Positions 6,051 through 12,023 of a DNA stretch of 20,540 nt are shown here, piece by piece. The notes beneath the pieces are model-generated. The model was given only the letters and a program-made list of their open reading frames with translations. It did no database searches and was not told the DNA's origin. How positions within the stretch are numbered: position 1 is the first letter of the stretch; every line of letters starts with the position of its first letter. The DNA comes from JBGLNJ01 sp964353405 (GTDB lineage Bacteria; Chloroflexota; Anaerolineae; Fen-1058). Made by a program: the position numbers and the translations under genes. The stretch lies in assembly GCA_964353405.1 (NCBI GenBank), contig CAYGWJ010000344.1:1-20540 (forward strand), in the 5' to 3' direction.

Positions 6051-6518
6051 ATGGGTCGCGTGACTGGAATTCTCGTGATTGTTTTGATCATCGCTGTTGT
6101 GCTGTTGCTGCTCACTGCAATCAGCGTATTGGCGGTGTGGGCCGCCAGCGGCATCGGTTGGGTCATGGTCCACTGGCTGCGGTTGCCGTTCACGCCCTTC
6201 GAAGCGACCCTCCTCAGCCTGATCGCATTCGTGGTCGTGACCTGGTCAGCTGCGCAATTGTTAGGTCGTTTCCTCACTTTGCCTCTCCAGTCACATCCCG
6301 AGGATGAAGACGATGAAGAGGACGAAGACTGGGAAGACGAAGATGATGAAGACTATGAAGAAGAGTCGGAGCCACAAAGACAGTACGTCTCGTCTGTTCC
6401 CAAATGGCGACAACCCATCCGCAACGCGCGTAATGGATTGCCTGTCGTTGACCCGGACAATCGCTGCCCGTGCGGAAGCGGCCGCAAGTACAAGAATTGT
6501 CACGGACGGAAAAAGTAG
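6051..6518 (+). CDS. Membrane protein with acidic linker and C-terminal SEC-C zinc motif
   Basis: A 155-residue protein. Two hydrophobic helices (about residues 6-33 and 48-75) are followed by a strongly acidic stretch of roughly 30 residues made almost only of Asp and Glu, and then a basic spacer. It ends in the SEC-C motif RCPCGSGRKYKNCHG, which binds one zinc through three Cys and one His. SEC-C is best known from the SecA C-terminus, where it helps contact SecB or ribosomes, and it also occurs as a stand-alone metal module. Fusion to two membrane helices and an acidic linker is unusual, and its function is unknown. A role in membrane protein targeting would be a guess. It lies 13 nt after ubiA with a weak GGGAG upstream. 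Confidence 0.8.
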   Translation: MGRVTGILVIVLIIAVVLLLLTAISVLAVWAASGIGWVMVHWLRLPFTPFEATLLSLIAFVVVTWSAAQLLGRFLTLPLQSHPEDEDDEEDEDWEDEDDEDYEEESEPQRQYVSSVPKWRQPIRNARNGLPVVDPDNRCPCGSGRKYKNCHGRKK

Positions 6519-6590
6519 AGCGTGGAGTGCGAAGCAATTTCGCGTTTCACATCACACGTTTTGCGTGCATCAACCAAGTTGGGAGGAGAA

Positions 6591-7544
6591 ATGTCCAAGT
6601 ATCTTGCGCTAGGACTAGCGATTGTGTTGTTGCTGTCCGCGTGCGCCCCGGCGGCGGCGCCTGCGCCCAAGGAAGACCCGACGCTCAGAATCGGCACGCT
6701 GCCGATCCTCGACTTGCTGCCATTGTTCGTGGCAGACAAGCAAGGCTATTTCAAGGATCAGGGCATCACGGTCACGTTTGTGCCGGCCCAGTCCGCCGCC
6801 GAGCGCGATCAATTGATGCAGGCCGGGCAGATTGACGGCATGAACAACGACATGGTCTCGACCGTGCTGTACAACAAGGACTCGGTCAAGATCAAGGTAG
6901 TGCGCACGGCGGTCCAGGCCGCGCCCACCTGGTCGCAGTATTCGGTCTTTGTGTCCAAGGACAGCGGCATCAAATCCGCCGCCGAATTAAAAGGCGTCGA
7001 GATCGGCATCAGCCAGGCGACGGTGATCGAGTACATCACGTACCGGCTGCTGGTGGACGCGGGGCTGCAGCCCGCGGACGTCAAGACGATCAACGTCATC
7101 AAGATCGCCGACCGGATGCAGTTGCTCGCTTCGGGACAGCTCAAGGCGGCCACGCTGCCCGAGCCGCTCGCCACGCTGGCCGAACAACAGGGCGCGGTGC
7201 GCCTTGTCCCGGACGCCAAGGATCCCGACCACTCGAACAGCGTCATCAGCTTTGCGGCGCAGGCCCTCAAGGACAAGCCGCAGACCGTCCGCAAGTTTTT
7301 GGCCGCCTACGAAAAGGCCGTGGGCGACGTCAACGCCGACCCGACCCAGTGGCAGCCTCTGCTGAACGAGAACAAGATCATCCCGGCCGGCCTCACCAAC
7401 TACAAGCTGCCGCCCTTCCCCAAAGCGTCTGTCCCGACGCAAGACCAGTTCGCTGATGTGCTCAAGTGGATGAAGGACAAGGGGATGGTCACGGCCGATG
7501 TGTCTTACGCCAATTTGGTGGATGCGTCATTCCTGCCCAAGTAG
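6591..7544 (+). CDS. ABC importer substrate-binding lipoprotein (NMT1/SsuA/TauA-like)
   Basis: A 317-residue extracytoplasmic solute-binding protein. A short hydrophobic signal ends in the lipobox LSAC, giving lipid-modified Cys18, followed by an Ala/Pro linker. The mature fold starts with LRIGTLPILDLLPLFVADKQGYFKDQGI, the signature N-terminus of the NMT1/THI5-like and alkanesulfonate/taurine binding group, with AELKGVEIGISQATVIEYI in the second lobe. ATG 6591 is chosen because GGGAGGAGA lies directly upstream and the lipobox then has normal spacing. It begins the importer set completed by the ATPase (7632) and the permease (12024). Ligands of this family range from thiamine precursors to sulfonates and other small aromatic or heterocyclic acids. 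The quinone-gene setting raises the possibility of a quinone precursor, but that is inference. Confidence 0.9.
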   Translation: MSKYLALGLAIVLLLSACAPAAAPAPKEDPTLRIGTLPILDLLPLFVADKQGYFKDQGITVTFVPAQSAAERDQLMQAGQIDGMNNDMVSTVLYNKDSVKIKVVRTAVQAAPTWSQYSVFVSKDSGIKSAAELKGVEIGISQATVIEYITYRLLVDAGLQPADVKTINVIKIADRMQLLASGQLKAATLPEPLATLAEQQGAVRLVPDAKDPDHSNSVISFAAQALKDKPQTVRKFLAAYEKAVGDVNADPTQWQPLLNENKIIPAGLTNYKLPPFPKASVPTQDQFADVLKWMKDKGMVTADVSYANLVDASFLPK

Positions 7545-7614
7545 TGATGAGTGGGCAGTGGGTAGTGGTCAGTCACCTTGTCACCGTGTCACCTTGTCTC
7601 CTTGTCTCCTTGTC
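7545..7614. repeat. Heptamer plus octamer tandem repeats after the binding-protein stop
   Basis: Directly after the TAG stop come four 7-nt units (TGATGAG, TGGGCAG, TGGGTAG, TGGTCAG; 7545-7572). They are followed by five 8-nt units (ACCTTGTC, ACCGTGTC, ACCTTGTC, TCCTTGTC, TCCTTGTC; 7575-7614). The block fills almost the whole gap to the ATPase gene. Confidence 0.88.
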
Positions 7615-7631
7615 AGCATCCCGGTTGATGA

Positions 7632-8396
7632 ATGATTCAGGTTAAAGAGTTGACATTTGCCTACAGCGCAGGACATGCTGTCTTTGACCGTTTCTCGTGG
7701 CGCGTAAAAGCGGGCGAGGCGTGGGCGGTGATCGGACCTTCGGGCTGCGGCAAGACGACGCTGCTCTACCTGCTAGCCGGCTTGCGGCTGCCGACGAGCG
7801 GCTCGATCTGCATTGCGGGTGAGCTGCTCACACGCCCACGCCCGACCACTGGATTGATCTTGCAAGACTATGGGCTATTGCCCTGGGCCACCGTGCGCGA
7901 GAACGCCGCGTTGGGCCTGCGCCTGCGCAAGTTTTACGGGCCAGATGGGCGCCATGCCCCGGCGGACGAAGTAGTTGGCATCATCGCCGAGCGTGTGAGC
8001 TTTTGGCTGGAGCGATTGGGCATTGCGCCTGTCGCCGACAAATACTTGAGCCAAATCTCGGGCGGGCAACGTCAACGCGCCGCCATCGCGCGGACGCTCG
8101 TCCTGCGCCCTGACCTGCTGCTCATGGATGAGCCGTTCGCCTCGCTCGACGCGCCGACGCGCGAGGATCTGCAAAACCTTGCGGTCGAGTTGCAGCGCGA
8201 GCAAAAACTGACGACCGTCATCGTCACGCACAACATTGAAGATGCGGCGTTCCTGGGCGAGCGCATTTTGGTGCTGGCGCATCCGCCGCATGGCGCGCCC
8301 GTCGCCGTCGAGAATCCTGCGGCAGGACAGGCGGGCTACCGCGCGCAGCCGGCGTTTTTGGACAAATGCAACGAATTGCGTAAACTATTGGGGTGA
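7632..8396 (+). CDS. ABC importer ATPase (TauB/SsuB-like)
   Basis: A 254-residue cytosolic ATP-binding subunit with every motif intact: Walker A GPSGCGKTT, Q-loop LQDYGLLPW, signature ISGGQRQR, Walker B LLLMDEPFASLD and H-loop VTHNIEDAAF. The LLPW after the Q-loop and the short C-terminus fit the nitrate/sulfonate/taurine (TauB/SsuB) group, which pairs with NMT1-like binding proteins and EAA-motif permeases. It powers uptake of the ligand caught by the lipoprotein at 6591-7544. The cognate permease is not next door but at 12024-12770, beyond about 3.6 kb of unrelated genes. The start ATG 7632 lies just after the repeat block, with only a weak Shine-Dalgarno (GGTTGATGA). Confidence 0.95.
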   Translation: MIQVKELTFAYSAGHAVFDRFSWRVKAGEAWAVIGPSGCGKTTLLYLLAGLRLPTSGSICIAGELLTRPRPTTGLILQDYGLLPWATVRENAALGLRLRKFYGPDGRHAPADEVVGIIAERVSFWLERLGIAPVADKYLSQISGGQRQRAAIARTLVLRPDLLLMDEPFASLDAPTREDLQNLAVELQREQKLTTVIVTHNIEDAAFLGERILVLAHPPHGAPVAVENPAAGQAGYRAQPAFLDKCNELRKLLG

Positions 8397-8443
8397 CGAA
8401 GGACTGTTGACGAACGTTCTCAAGTGACAGCTCACGGAGGCGA

Positions 8444-10102
8444 ATGGTGCAAGCGCATAGCAGCCGACCCAGCTCTGCTGACATCCGCCAATTCCTGATC
8501 GAGGCCTTTAGCGACGAAGAGCTCTCGACGCTGTGCTTCGACTATTTCCGCGACGTGTATGATGACTTTGCCTCCGGCATGACCAAGGGGCAAAAGATTC
8601 AACTCTTGATAGAACGTTGCGAACGGCGCGGCGTCTTGCCCAATTTGCTTGCGGCGATTCAAAGAGCACGACCGGAACAGTACAAAGAGCGATTTCCACA
8701 GGTAGAAATCCAGCCGGAGCACCCGCGATTGGAACGCGGTCTCCGGCAGGTGTTCATCAGCCACGCGCATCAAGATGCCAACTTTGCTCACCGGTTGGCA
8801 AAGGATTTGCAGAAACACGGCTGGCGTGTGTGGATCGCGCCCGATAGCATCCGGCCCGGCGAAAAGTGGGGCGAGGCGATTGATCGAGGGCTGAGCGAGA
8901 GCGGAATATTCATTGCGGTATTGACGCCAGCCTCTGTCCAATCCCGCTGGGTGAAGAACGAAACCTACGTTGCTATCGAGTTGGAAAGCAAAGGGCACAT
9001 ACGTTTCGTGCCGCTGGATGTGGAACGCTGTGATGTGCCAGGGTTGTGGAGTGTGTATCAGCGTGTCTCGTTCCTCGGTGGTTATGCAGATGGCTTGAAA
9101 TCGCTGTTGGCCGATCTGGAGCAGACTGGCCAACTCCCAGCAGAAAAGCCCACCGCATCGCCTGAGCCGCCGCAGGTGGCGGGCTCAGCCGACGAGAAAC
9201 CCGCAACGCGTAAACCGGCGCTGGCGCCCAGGTTGGCTGCGATTTTCGCTCGTCTGCTGCGTCAGCGGTCGCTGTTGATTGGGGCAGGCGCTGTGGCCCT
9301 GGTGGCATTGGTGGCACTGGTAGTTGTAATTGCAGCTAAAAAAGACGGCATGGTGATGGTCTACGTCCCGGCGGGCGAATTCCTGATGGGCAGCACCGAC
9401 GCCGATATTGATGCCATCCTAGCCGGCTGCAAAGACTGCAAACGGGATGGGTACATCAGTGAGCAACCTCAGCACAAGGTTTACCTGGATGCTTTTTGGA
9501 TTGACAAGACCGAGGTGACCAACGCGCAATATAAAAAGTGCGTGCAGGCCGGGGCGTGCAAGGCATCAGCATACGCGAGCGACTCCACATACAACGCCGA
9601 CACTCAACCCGTGGTGGGAGTAGATTGGAGCAACGCGCAAGCGTATTGCCAATGGGCCGGTCGCCAGTTGCCGACCGAGGCGCAGTGGGAAAAGGCAGCG
9701 CGTGGGACGGATGGCCGAATCTATCCGTGGGGTAACCAAGCCGCAACGTGCGAGTACGCGGTGATGGACGATGGCAGCGGAGTTGGCTGCGGCAAAGGCA
9801 ACGCTGCGTGGCTGGTTGGCAGCAAGCCGAAGGGTGCCAGTCCTTACGGCGCACTGGATATGGCGGGCAACGTGTGGGAGTGGGTGGCTGATTGGTATGA
9901 TAGCCAGTATTATGCCAGTTCCCCTCCCAGGAATCCGCAAGGGCCATCTTCAGGGGAATATCGAGTTCTGCGCGGCGGTTCCTCTGACGATGTCGCTCGC
10001 CACGTGCGCGGTGCGTACCGCGTCGTGTCTCACCCCTGGCTCTGGTACACCTACTGGGGTTTTCGCTGCGTGTGTGTGTCTGGCTCTAGTTCTGGATGCT
10101 GA
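8444..10102 (+). CDS. EAD-TIR-transmembrane-FGE (SUMF1-like) receptor-type protein
   Basis: 552 residues. Residues 10-86 (IRQFLIEAFSDEELSTLCFD...IERCERRGVLPNLLAAI) form an all-alpha effector-associated/death-like domain of EAD7 type. Residues 101-225 are a TIR domain starting RQVFISHAHQD, with SRWVKNETYVA placing Glu173 as the expected NADase catalytic residue. A Pro/Ala linker and basic patch lead to one hydrophobic helix (about 277-298). Residues 303-545 form an FGE/SUMF1 C-type-lectin fold (YVPAGEFLMGS, DKTEVTNAQYKKC, RQLPTEAQWEKAARG, DMAGNVWEWVADW, VLRGGSS...GFRCV). The basic residues before the helix predict TIR inside and FGE outside. Ten cysteines lie in the outer part against three inside. 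The catalytic FGE cysteine pair is absent, so the domain probably binds rather than oxidises. GGAGG lies 3 nt before the ATG. It probably acts in antiphage or cell-death signalling (inference). Confidence 0.88.
   Translation: MVQAHSSRPSSADIRQFLIEAFSDEELSTLCFDYFRDVYDDFASGMTKGQKIQLLIERCERRGVLPNLLAAIQRARPEQYKERFPQVEIQPEHPRLERGLRQVFISHAHQDANFAHRLAKDLQKHGWRVWIAPDSIRPGEKWGEAIDRGLSESGIFIAVLTPASVQSRWVKNETYVAIELESKGHIRFVPLDVERCDVPGLWSVYQRVSFLGGYADGLKSLLADLEQTGQLPAEKPTASPEPPQVAGSADEKPATRKPALAPRLAAIFARLLRQRSLLIGAGAVALVALVALVVVIAAKKDGMVMVYVPAGEFLMGSTDADIDAILAGCKDCKRDGYISEQPQHKVYLDAFWIDKTEVTNAQYKKCVQAGACKASAYASDSTYNADTQPVVGVDWSNAQAYCQWAGRQLPTEAQWEKAARGTDGRIYPWGNQAATCEYAVMDDGSGVGCGKGNAAWLVGSKPKGASPYGALDMAGNVWEWVADWYDSQYYASSPPRNPQGPSSGEYRVLRGGSSDDVARHVRGAYRVVSHPWLWYTYWGFRCVCVSGSSSGC
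9971..10069 (+). other. Possible DGR variable-region-like segment of the FGE domain
   Basis: Codons 510-542 run from RGGSS to GFRC, the position of the variable region in FGE/C-type-lectin targets of diversity-generating retroelements. Many codons in the usual variable slots end in C (GAC, GTC, CAC, GTC, CAC, CTC, TAC, ACC, TAC), as expected when adenines of AAC template codons are replaced. No reverse transcriptase or template repeat is in the window. Confidence 0.35.
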
Positions 10103-10134
10103 TTCCTGATTGCTGAATACTGAATTCTGAAAAG
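10100..10134. repeat. Heptamer tandem repeat starting at the stop of the TIR-FGE gene
   Basis: Five 7-nt units (TGATTCC, TGATTGC, TGAATAC, TGAATTC, TGAAAAG) run without gaps. The first unit's TGA is the stop codon of the TIR-FGE gene. Confidence 0.88.
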
Positions 10135-10149
10135 CCGAATGGGGGGTTC

Positions 10150-10171
10150 GGGGGGCGCGGCCGCGCCTCCC
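10150..10171. repeat. Very GC-rich palindrome with G-tracts upstream
   Basis: The 14-bp perfect palindrome GGCGCGGCCGCGCC (10154-10167) is extended by G/C pairs to about 11 bp per arm. Two G6-type tracts (10141-10146 and about 10150-10155) sit to the left. It may slow or end transcription after the TIR-FGE gene, although no T-run follows. Confidence 0.65.
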
Positions 10172-10240
10172 GATCGCGCAGAATAAAAATGAGGTCAACC
10201 GAGTTCGTGACTGAGCCGTTGATACACTGAGCTTCACGGG

Positions 10241-10576
10241 GTGGTGGCTGTGGCAAAGGTCAGCCGTCGGCATGAAGAGTACCAACAAGTATTCACCGAG
10301 GATGATGTCCTGCTGGTGACGTTAGTCCACGTTGGCTCATCCGTCACGCATTTCTCGGTGCAATACATTGCCCGAATTGACGATGAGTGGTATCCTATCG
10401 TGCGATACGATACCGCGCACGGTCGCGCGCACGTGGATGTCAGCCATCCGGACAAGTCCCAAGAGACACGCGAACTCACGGCGCCCAGTTACCGTGAAGC
10501 GCTCACCATGGCTATCGCGGATGTCAAAGCGCGGTGGGAGTTTTATCGAGAGCGTTACGAAAGGTGGATGAAATGA
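10241..10576 (+). CDS. DUF7718/TumE-like small protein (possible toxin-antitoxin member)
   Basis: About 111 residues from GTG 10241; GTG 10244 and GTG 10250 are alternatives and no ATG is available near the start. The core SSVTHFSVQYIARIDDEWYP and IVRYDTAHGRAHVDVSHPDK matches a short bacterial family I recall as DUF7718, related in style to TumE-type toxins. The C-terminus is a basic helix (KARWEFYRERYERWMK). The stop overlaps the next gene's start as ATGA (10573-10576), so the pair is translationally coupled. Such two-gene cassettes with a DUF5647-like partner look like toxin-antitoxin modules, but activity is unproven. The upstream 138-nt gap holds the heptamer repeat and the GC palindrome. 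No strong promoter was found. Confidence 0.7.
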   Translation: MVAVAKVSRRHEEYQQVFTEDDVLLVTLVHVGSSVTHFSVQYIARIDDEWYPIVRYDTAHGRAHVDVSHPDKSQETRELTAPSYREALTMAIADVKARWEFYRERYERWMK

Positions 10577-10842
10577 CACGTTCCGAAATGGCGCGCAAGA
10601 ACCTGGAATTGCTGGAACTGTTCACTCAAGAGATGCTTGAGAATGAAAAGCTTTCTCGGCGGATTCCCAAAGGCGCGGCTGTCTTTATCTTGCCCGACAA
10701 CGACCCGGAATTGGCAGCCGCCAATCGCAAATTGGCCCAACGCGCTCGCAAAGAAGGAAAGAAGGTCGTTCTCGTGCGTATGGAGCTTGTGCCCAAGACG
10801 GCCTATATCCCCTATTTGACTGTGCTTGAATCCGCGCGCTAA
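10573..10842 (+). CDS. DUF5647-like small protein (partner of the preceding gene)
   Basis: An 89-residue soluble protein: an N-terminal helix (MARKNLELLELFTQEMLENEKLS), the segment RRIPKGAAVFILPDNDPELAAANRKLAQRA, then strand-like KKVVLVRMELVPKTAY. This order (helix, IP.GA.V..L..DDPEL, helix, VV.V....L.P) is that of the DUF5647 family as recalled. ATG 10573 is set by the ATGA overlap with the upstream gene. These proteins commonly lie next to a small DUF7718/TumE-like gene, and an antitoxin role is plausible but not shown. A hairpin plus T-run terminator follows 17 nt after the stop, closing the unit. Confidence 0.72.
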   Translation: MTRSEMARKNLELLELFTQEMLENEKLSRRIPKGAAVFILPDNDPELAAANRKLAQRARKEGKKVVLVRMELVPKTAYIPYLTVLESAR

Positions 10843-10858
10843 CCGGCTTGCATAGCAT

Positions 10859-10887
10859 AGGGGCGGCGTGAGTCGCCCCTGCATTTT
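10859..10887 (+). terminator. Rho-independent terminator after the DUF7718/DUF5647 pair
   Basis: AGGGGCG (10859-10865), an 8-nt loop and CGCCCCT (10874-10880) form a 7-bp GC-rich stem, followed by GCATTTTT. The arms also resemble the dispersed TAGGGGCG...CGCCCCTA repeats of Chloroflexota. Confidence 0.72.
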
Positions 10888-10940
10888 TCTACGGCAGCTC
10901 TATCACAGCCTGTTCGCCTGACTACCGACCAATATCCGCC

Positions 10941-11024
10941 ATGAAACGTCGTGACCTTTTCCTCGCCACCCTCATCCTCATCGCGGCATGGCAACTGCTG
11001 GCGGCAACGGATGTCAGCGGATAA
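10941..11024 (+). pseudogene. N-terminal fragment of a second ABC permease gene
   Basis: ATG 10941 to TAA 11022-11024 encodes MKRRDLFLATLILIAAWQLL followed by AATDVSG. It aligns without gaps to the first 22 residues of the intact permease at 12024 (MKRKDILLASIFIVAVWQLL): Met-Lys-Arg, Asp, Leu-Ala and Trp-Gln-Leu-Leu-Ala are shared. DNA identity is moderate (about 60 percent by eye), so it is a diverged relative rather than a fresh copy. The fragment breaks off right at a tandem AGCGGATA duplication (11016-11031). The minus-strand nucleotidyltransferase pair follows. It may be what remains of the original permease next to the ATPase operon. Confidence 0.65.
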
Positions 11025-11031
11025 GCGGATA
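11016..11031. repeat. 8-bp tandem duplication at the permease break
   Basis: AGCGGATA occurs twice in a row (11016-11023 and 11024-11031). The first copy supplies the stop codon of the permease fragment. It marks the edge between the fragment and the nucleotidyltransferase module and could be a scar of insertion or excision. Confidence 0.7.
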
Positions 11032-11049
11032 CGTTACAGCAGAGACACG

Positions 11050-11655
11050 TCAAACAGCGGAGGATGATTGCGATGAGGCGCGCCGATATTCGGCAAGCAA
11101 TTGATTCCACACTTCCGTTGCGCCGATTTCTTGCGCCCAACGCGCGATATAGTCATACTCGAGTGTTGTCCCTTGTACGACGAGAATGGCGCTAATGTCA
11201 CGCAGGTGTTTTTGCGAGCGTCCCATGAGGAAATACTTGAGCTTGTAAATGATGACGTCTTCGGGCGAATACAGCATAGCCGTGGCGTTGGTTGCCGTGT
11301 CGTAGACCACTCGGCGGCTGCGAGCCAGGATGGATTGCTCCAGCGGTGTGGGTTCGACCAGAAACATATCAGCCTTGTAGCCACTTGTGGCGTCAATGAT
11401 ATTGAAGGGCATGTTCTGAATCATGGCGTCTACAATCGCGTCATGGAACACATAGTAGCCGAGTTTCTGAATTGCTTCGACAAACTTGTTCACGTCCGAC
11501 TCGGGCAGTACGATGGAGATATCAATGTCCATCGTGGTACGCGCTTCGCCATAGGTGCTGCTGGCAAACGAGCCGCCAATGGCGTATTGCAGGCCGAGCG
11601 ATTCAAGTGTCTCGATAATGGAAGCAGCGAACTCGCGGTAAGTCTTAGATGCCAT
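11050..11655 (-). CDS. Nucleotidyltransferase-fold protein (AbiEii/DUF6036-like, toxin-antitoxin type)
   Basis: A 201-residue protein with the minimal nucleotidyltransferase core. GGSFASSTYGEARTTMDIDISI gives the G-[GS]-x-x-S loop and the D-x-D metal ligands (residues about 42-44), and DATSGYKADMFLV supplies a likely third acidic residue. The C-terminal part (SPEDVIIYKLKYFLMGRSQKHLRDISAIL) is the helical segment seen in DUF6036 and AbiEii-like proteins. Such enzymes act as NTP-transferring toxins or phage-defence factors, usually with a small cognate partner. Here the 83-residue gene upstream overlaps it by 11 nt. It runs against the surrounding quinone/transport genes, so it is a separate insert. 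Target (tRNA, protein or other) cannot be read from sequence. Confidence 0.8.
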   Translation of the reverse strand: MASKTYREFAASIIETLESLGLQYAIGGSFASSTYGEARTTMDIDISIVLPESDVNKFVEAIQKLGYYVFHDAIVDAMIQNMPFNIIDATSGYKADMFLVEPTPLEQSILARSRRVVYDTATNATAMLYSPEDVIIYKLKYFLMGRSQKHLRDISAILVVQGTTLEYDYIARWAQEIGATEVWNQLLAEYRRASSQSSSAV

Positions 11656-11896
11656 GAGCCAACTCGATGCGTGTTCGGACGCGGCGCTCCAACTCTTCGT
11701 TCGAGATGCCAGGGTCGCGCTGGCGTTCCGAGGCGATAACTAACTGCCGTGAGAACTCGCATAGATCAAACATGATCTCTAAACGGCGAGTAGGCGAAAG
11801 GCGCGCGAGGATGGCAAGTTGGCGTGAATCAAGCTCGTCGAACGCCGCACGCACGGCTTGGGCTATATCTGATGGCGCAATGGAATCGGGGTTCAT
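11645..11896 (-). CDS. Small helical partner of the nucleotidyltransferase (putative antitoxin)
   Basis: 83 residues, mainly alpha-helical: DIAQAVRAAFDELDSRQLAI, then MFDLCEFSRQLVIASERQRD and SNEELERRVRTRIELAHG. Short proteins ending in the pattern F.R.....ER.R.P..S.EEL.RRVR.RI commonly precede nucleotidyltransferase-fold genes in Chloroflexota and cyanobacteria. The function is not established; an antitoxin role is inferred from order, size and the 11-nt overlap with the downstream gene. ATG 11896 is the only good start in the frame. It lies just 7 nt from a near-consensus -10 box, so the mRNA is probably leaderless. Confidence 0.72.
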   Translation of the reverse strand: MNPDSIAPSDIAQAVRAAFDELDSRQLAILARLSPTRRLEIMFDLCEFSRQLVIASERQRDPGISNEELERRVRTRIELAHGI

Positions 11897-11903
11897 GGCC
11901 CAA

Positions 11904-11933
11904 ATTGTAACCTGACGTGGACTATCTTGTCAA
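11904..11933 (-). promoter_or_regulatory. Near-consensus promoter of the nucleotidyltransferase module
   Basis: On the minus strand, TTGACA (11933-11928), an 18-nt spacer and TACAAT (11909-11904) form a strong sigma70-type promoter. The start codon at 11896 is only 7 nt beyond the -10 box, which places the transcription start at or next to the ATG. Confidence 0.75.
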
Positions 11934-12023
11934 GTAAGGTCCGATCCGTAATCCCAACGCGTGCACATCCTGCCCAGCGCAAAGCGCCGGGGGCGCGCCA
12001 GGCAGGCGAGTGTCCAAGATCGA

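Noticed and set aside
7575..7614. Regular tandem octamers considered as a CRISPR or origin iteron array
   Set aside because: Units are only 8 nt, contiguous and without spacers, and there are no cas or replication-initiator genes; they fit a simple short tandem repeat.
8407..8443. TTGACG at 8407-8412 as the -35 of a promoter for the TIR-FGE gene
   Set aside because: No acceptable -10 hexamer occurs 16-19 nt downstream; expression may come from the ATPase operon or another signal.
9303..10066. The FGE domain as an active sulfatase-modifying enzyme
   Set aside because: The paired active-site cysteines expected after RGGS are replaced (SSDDVARHVRG), and no sulfatase gene is nearby.
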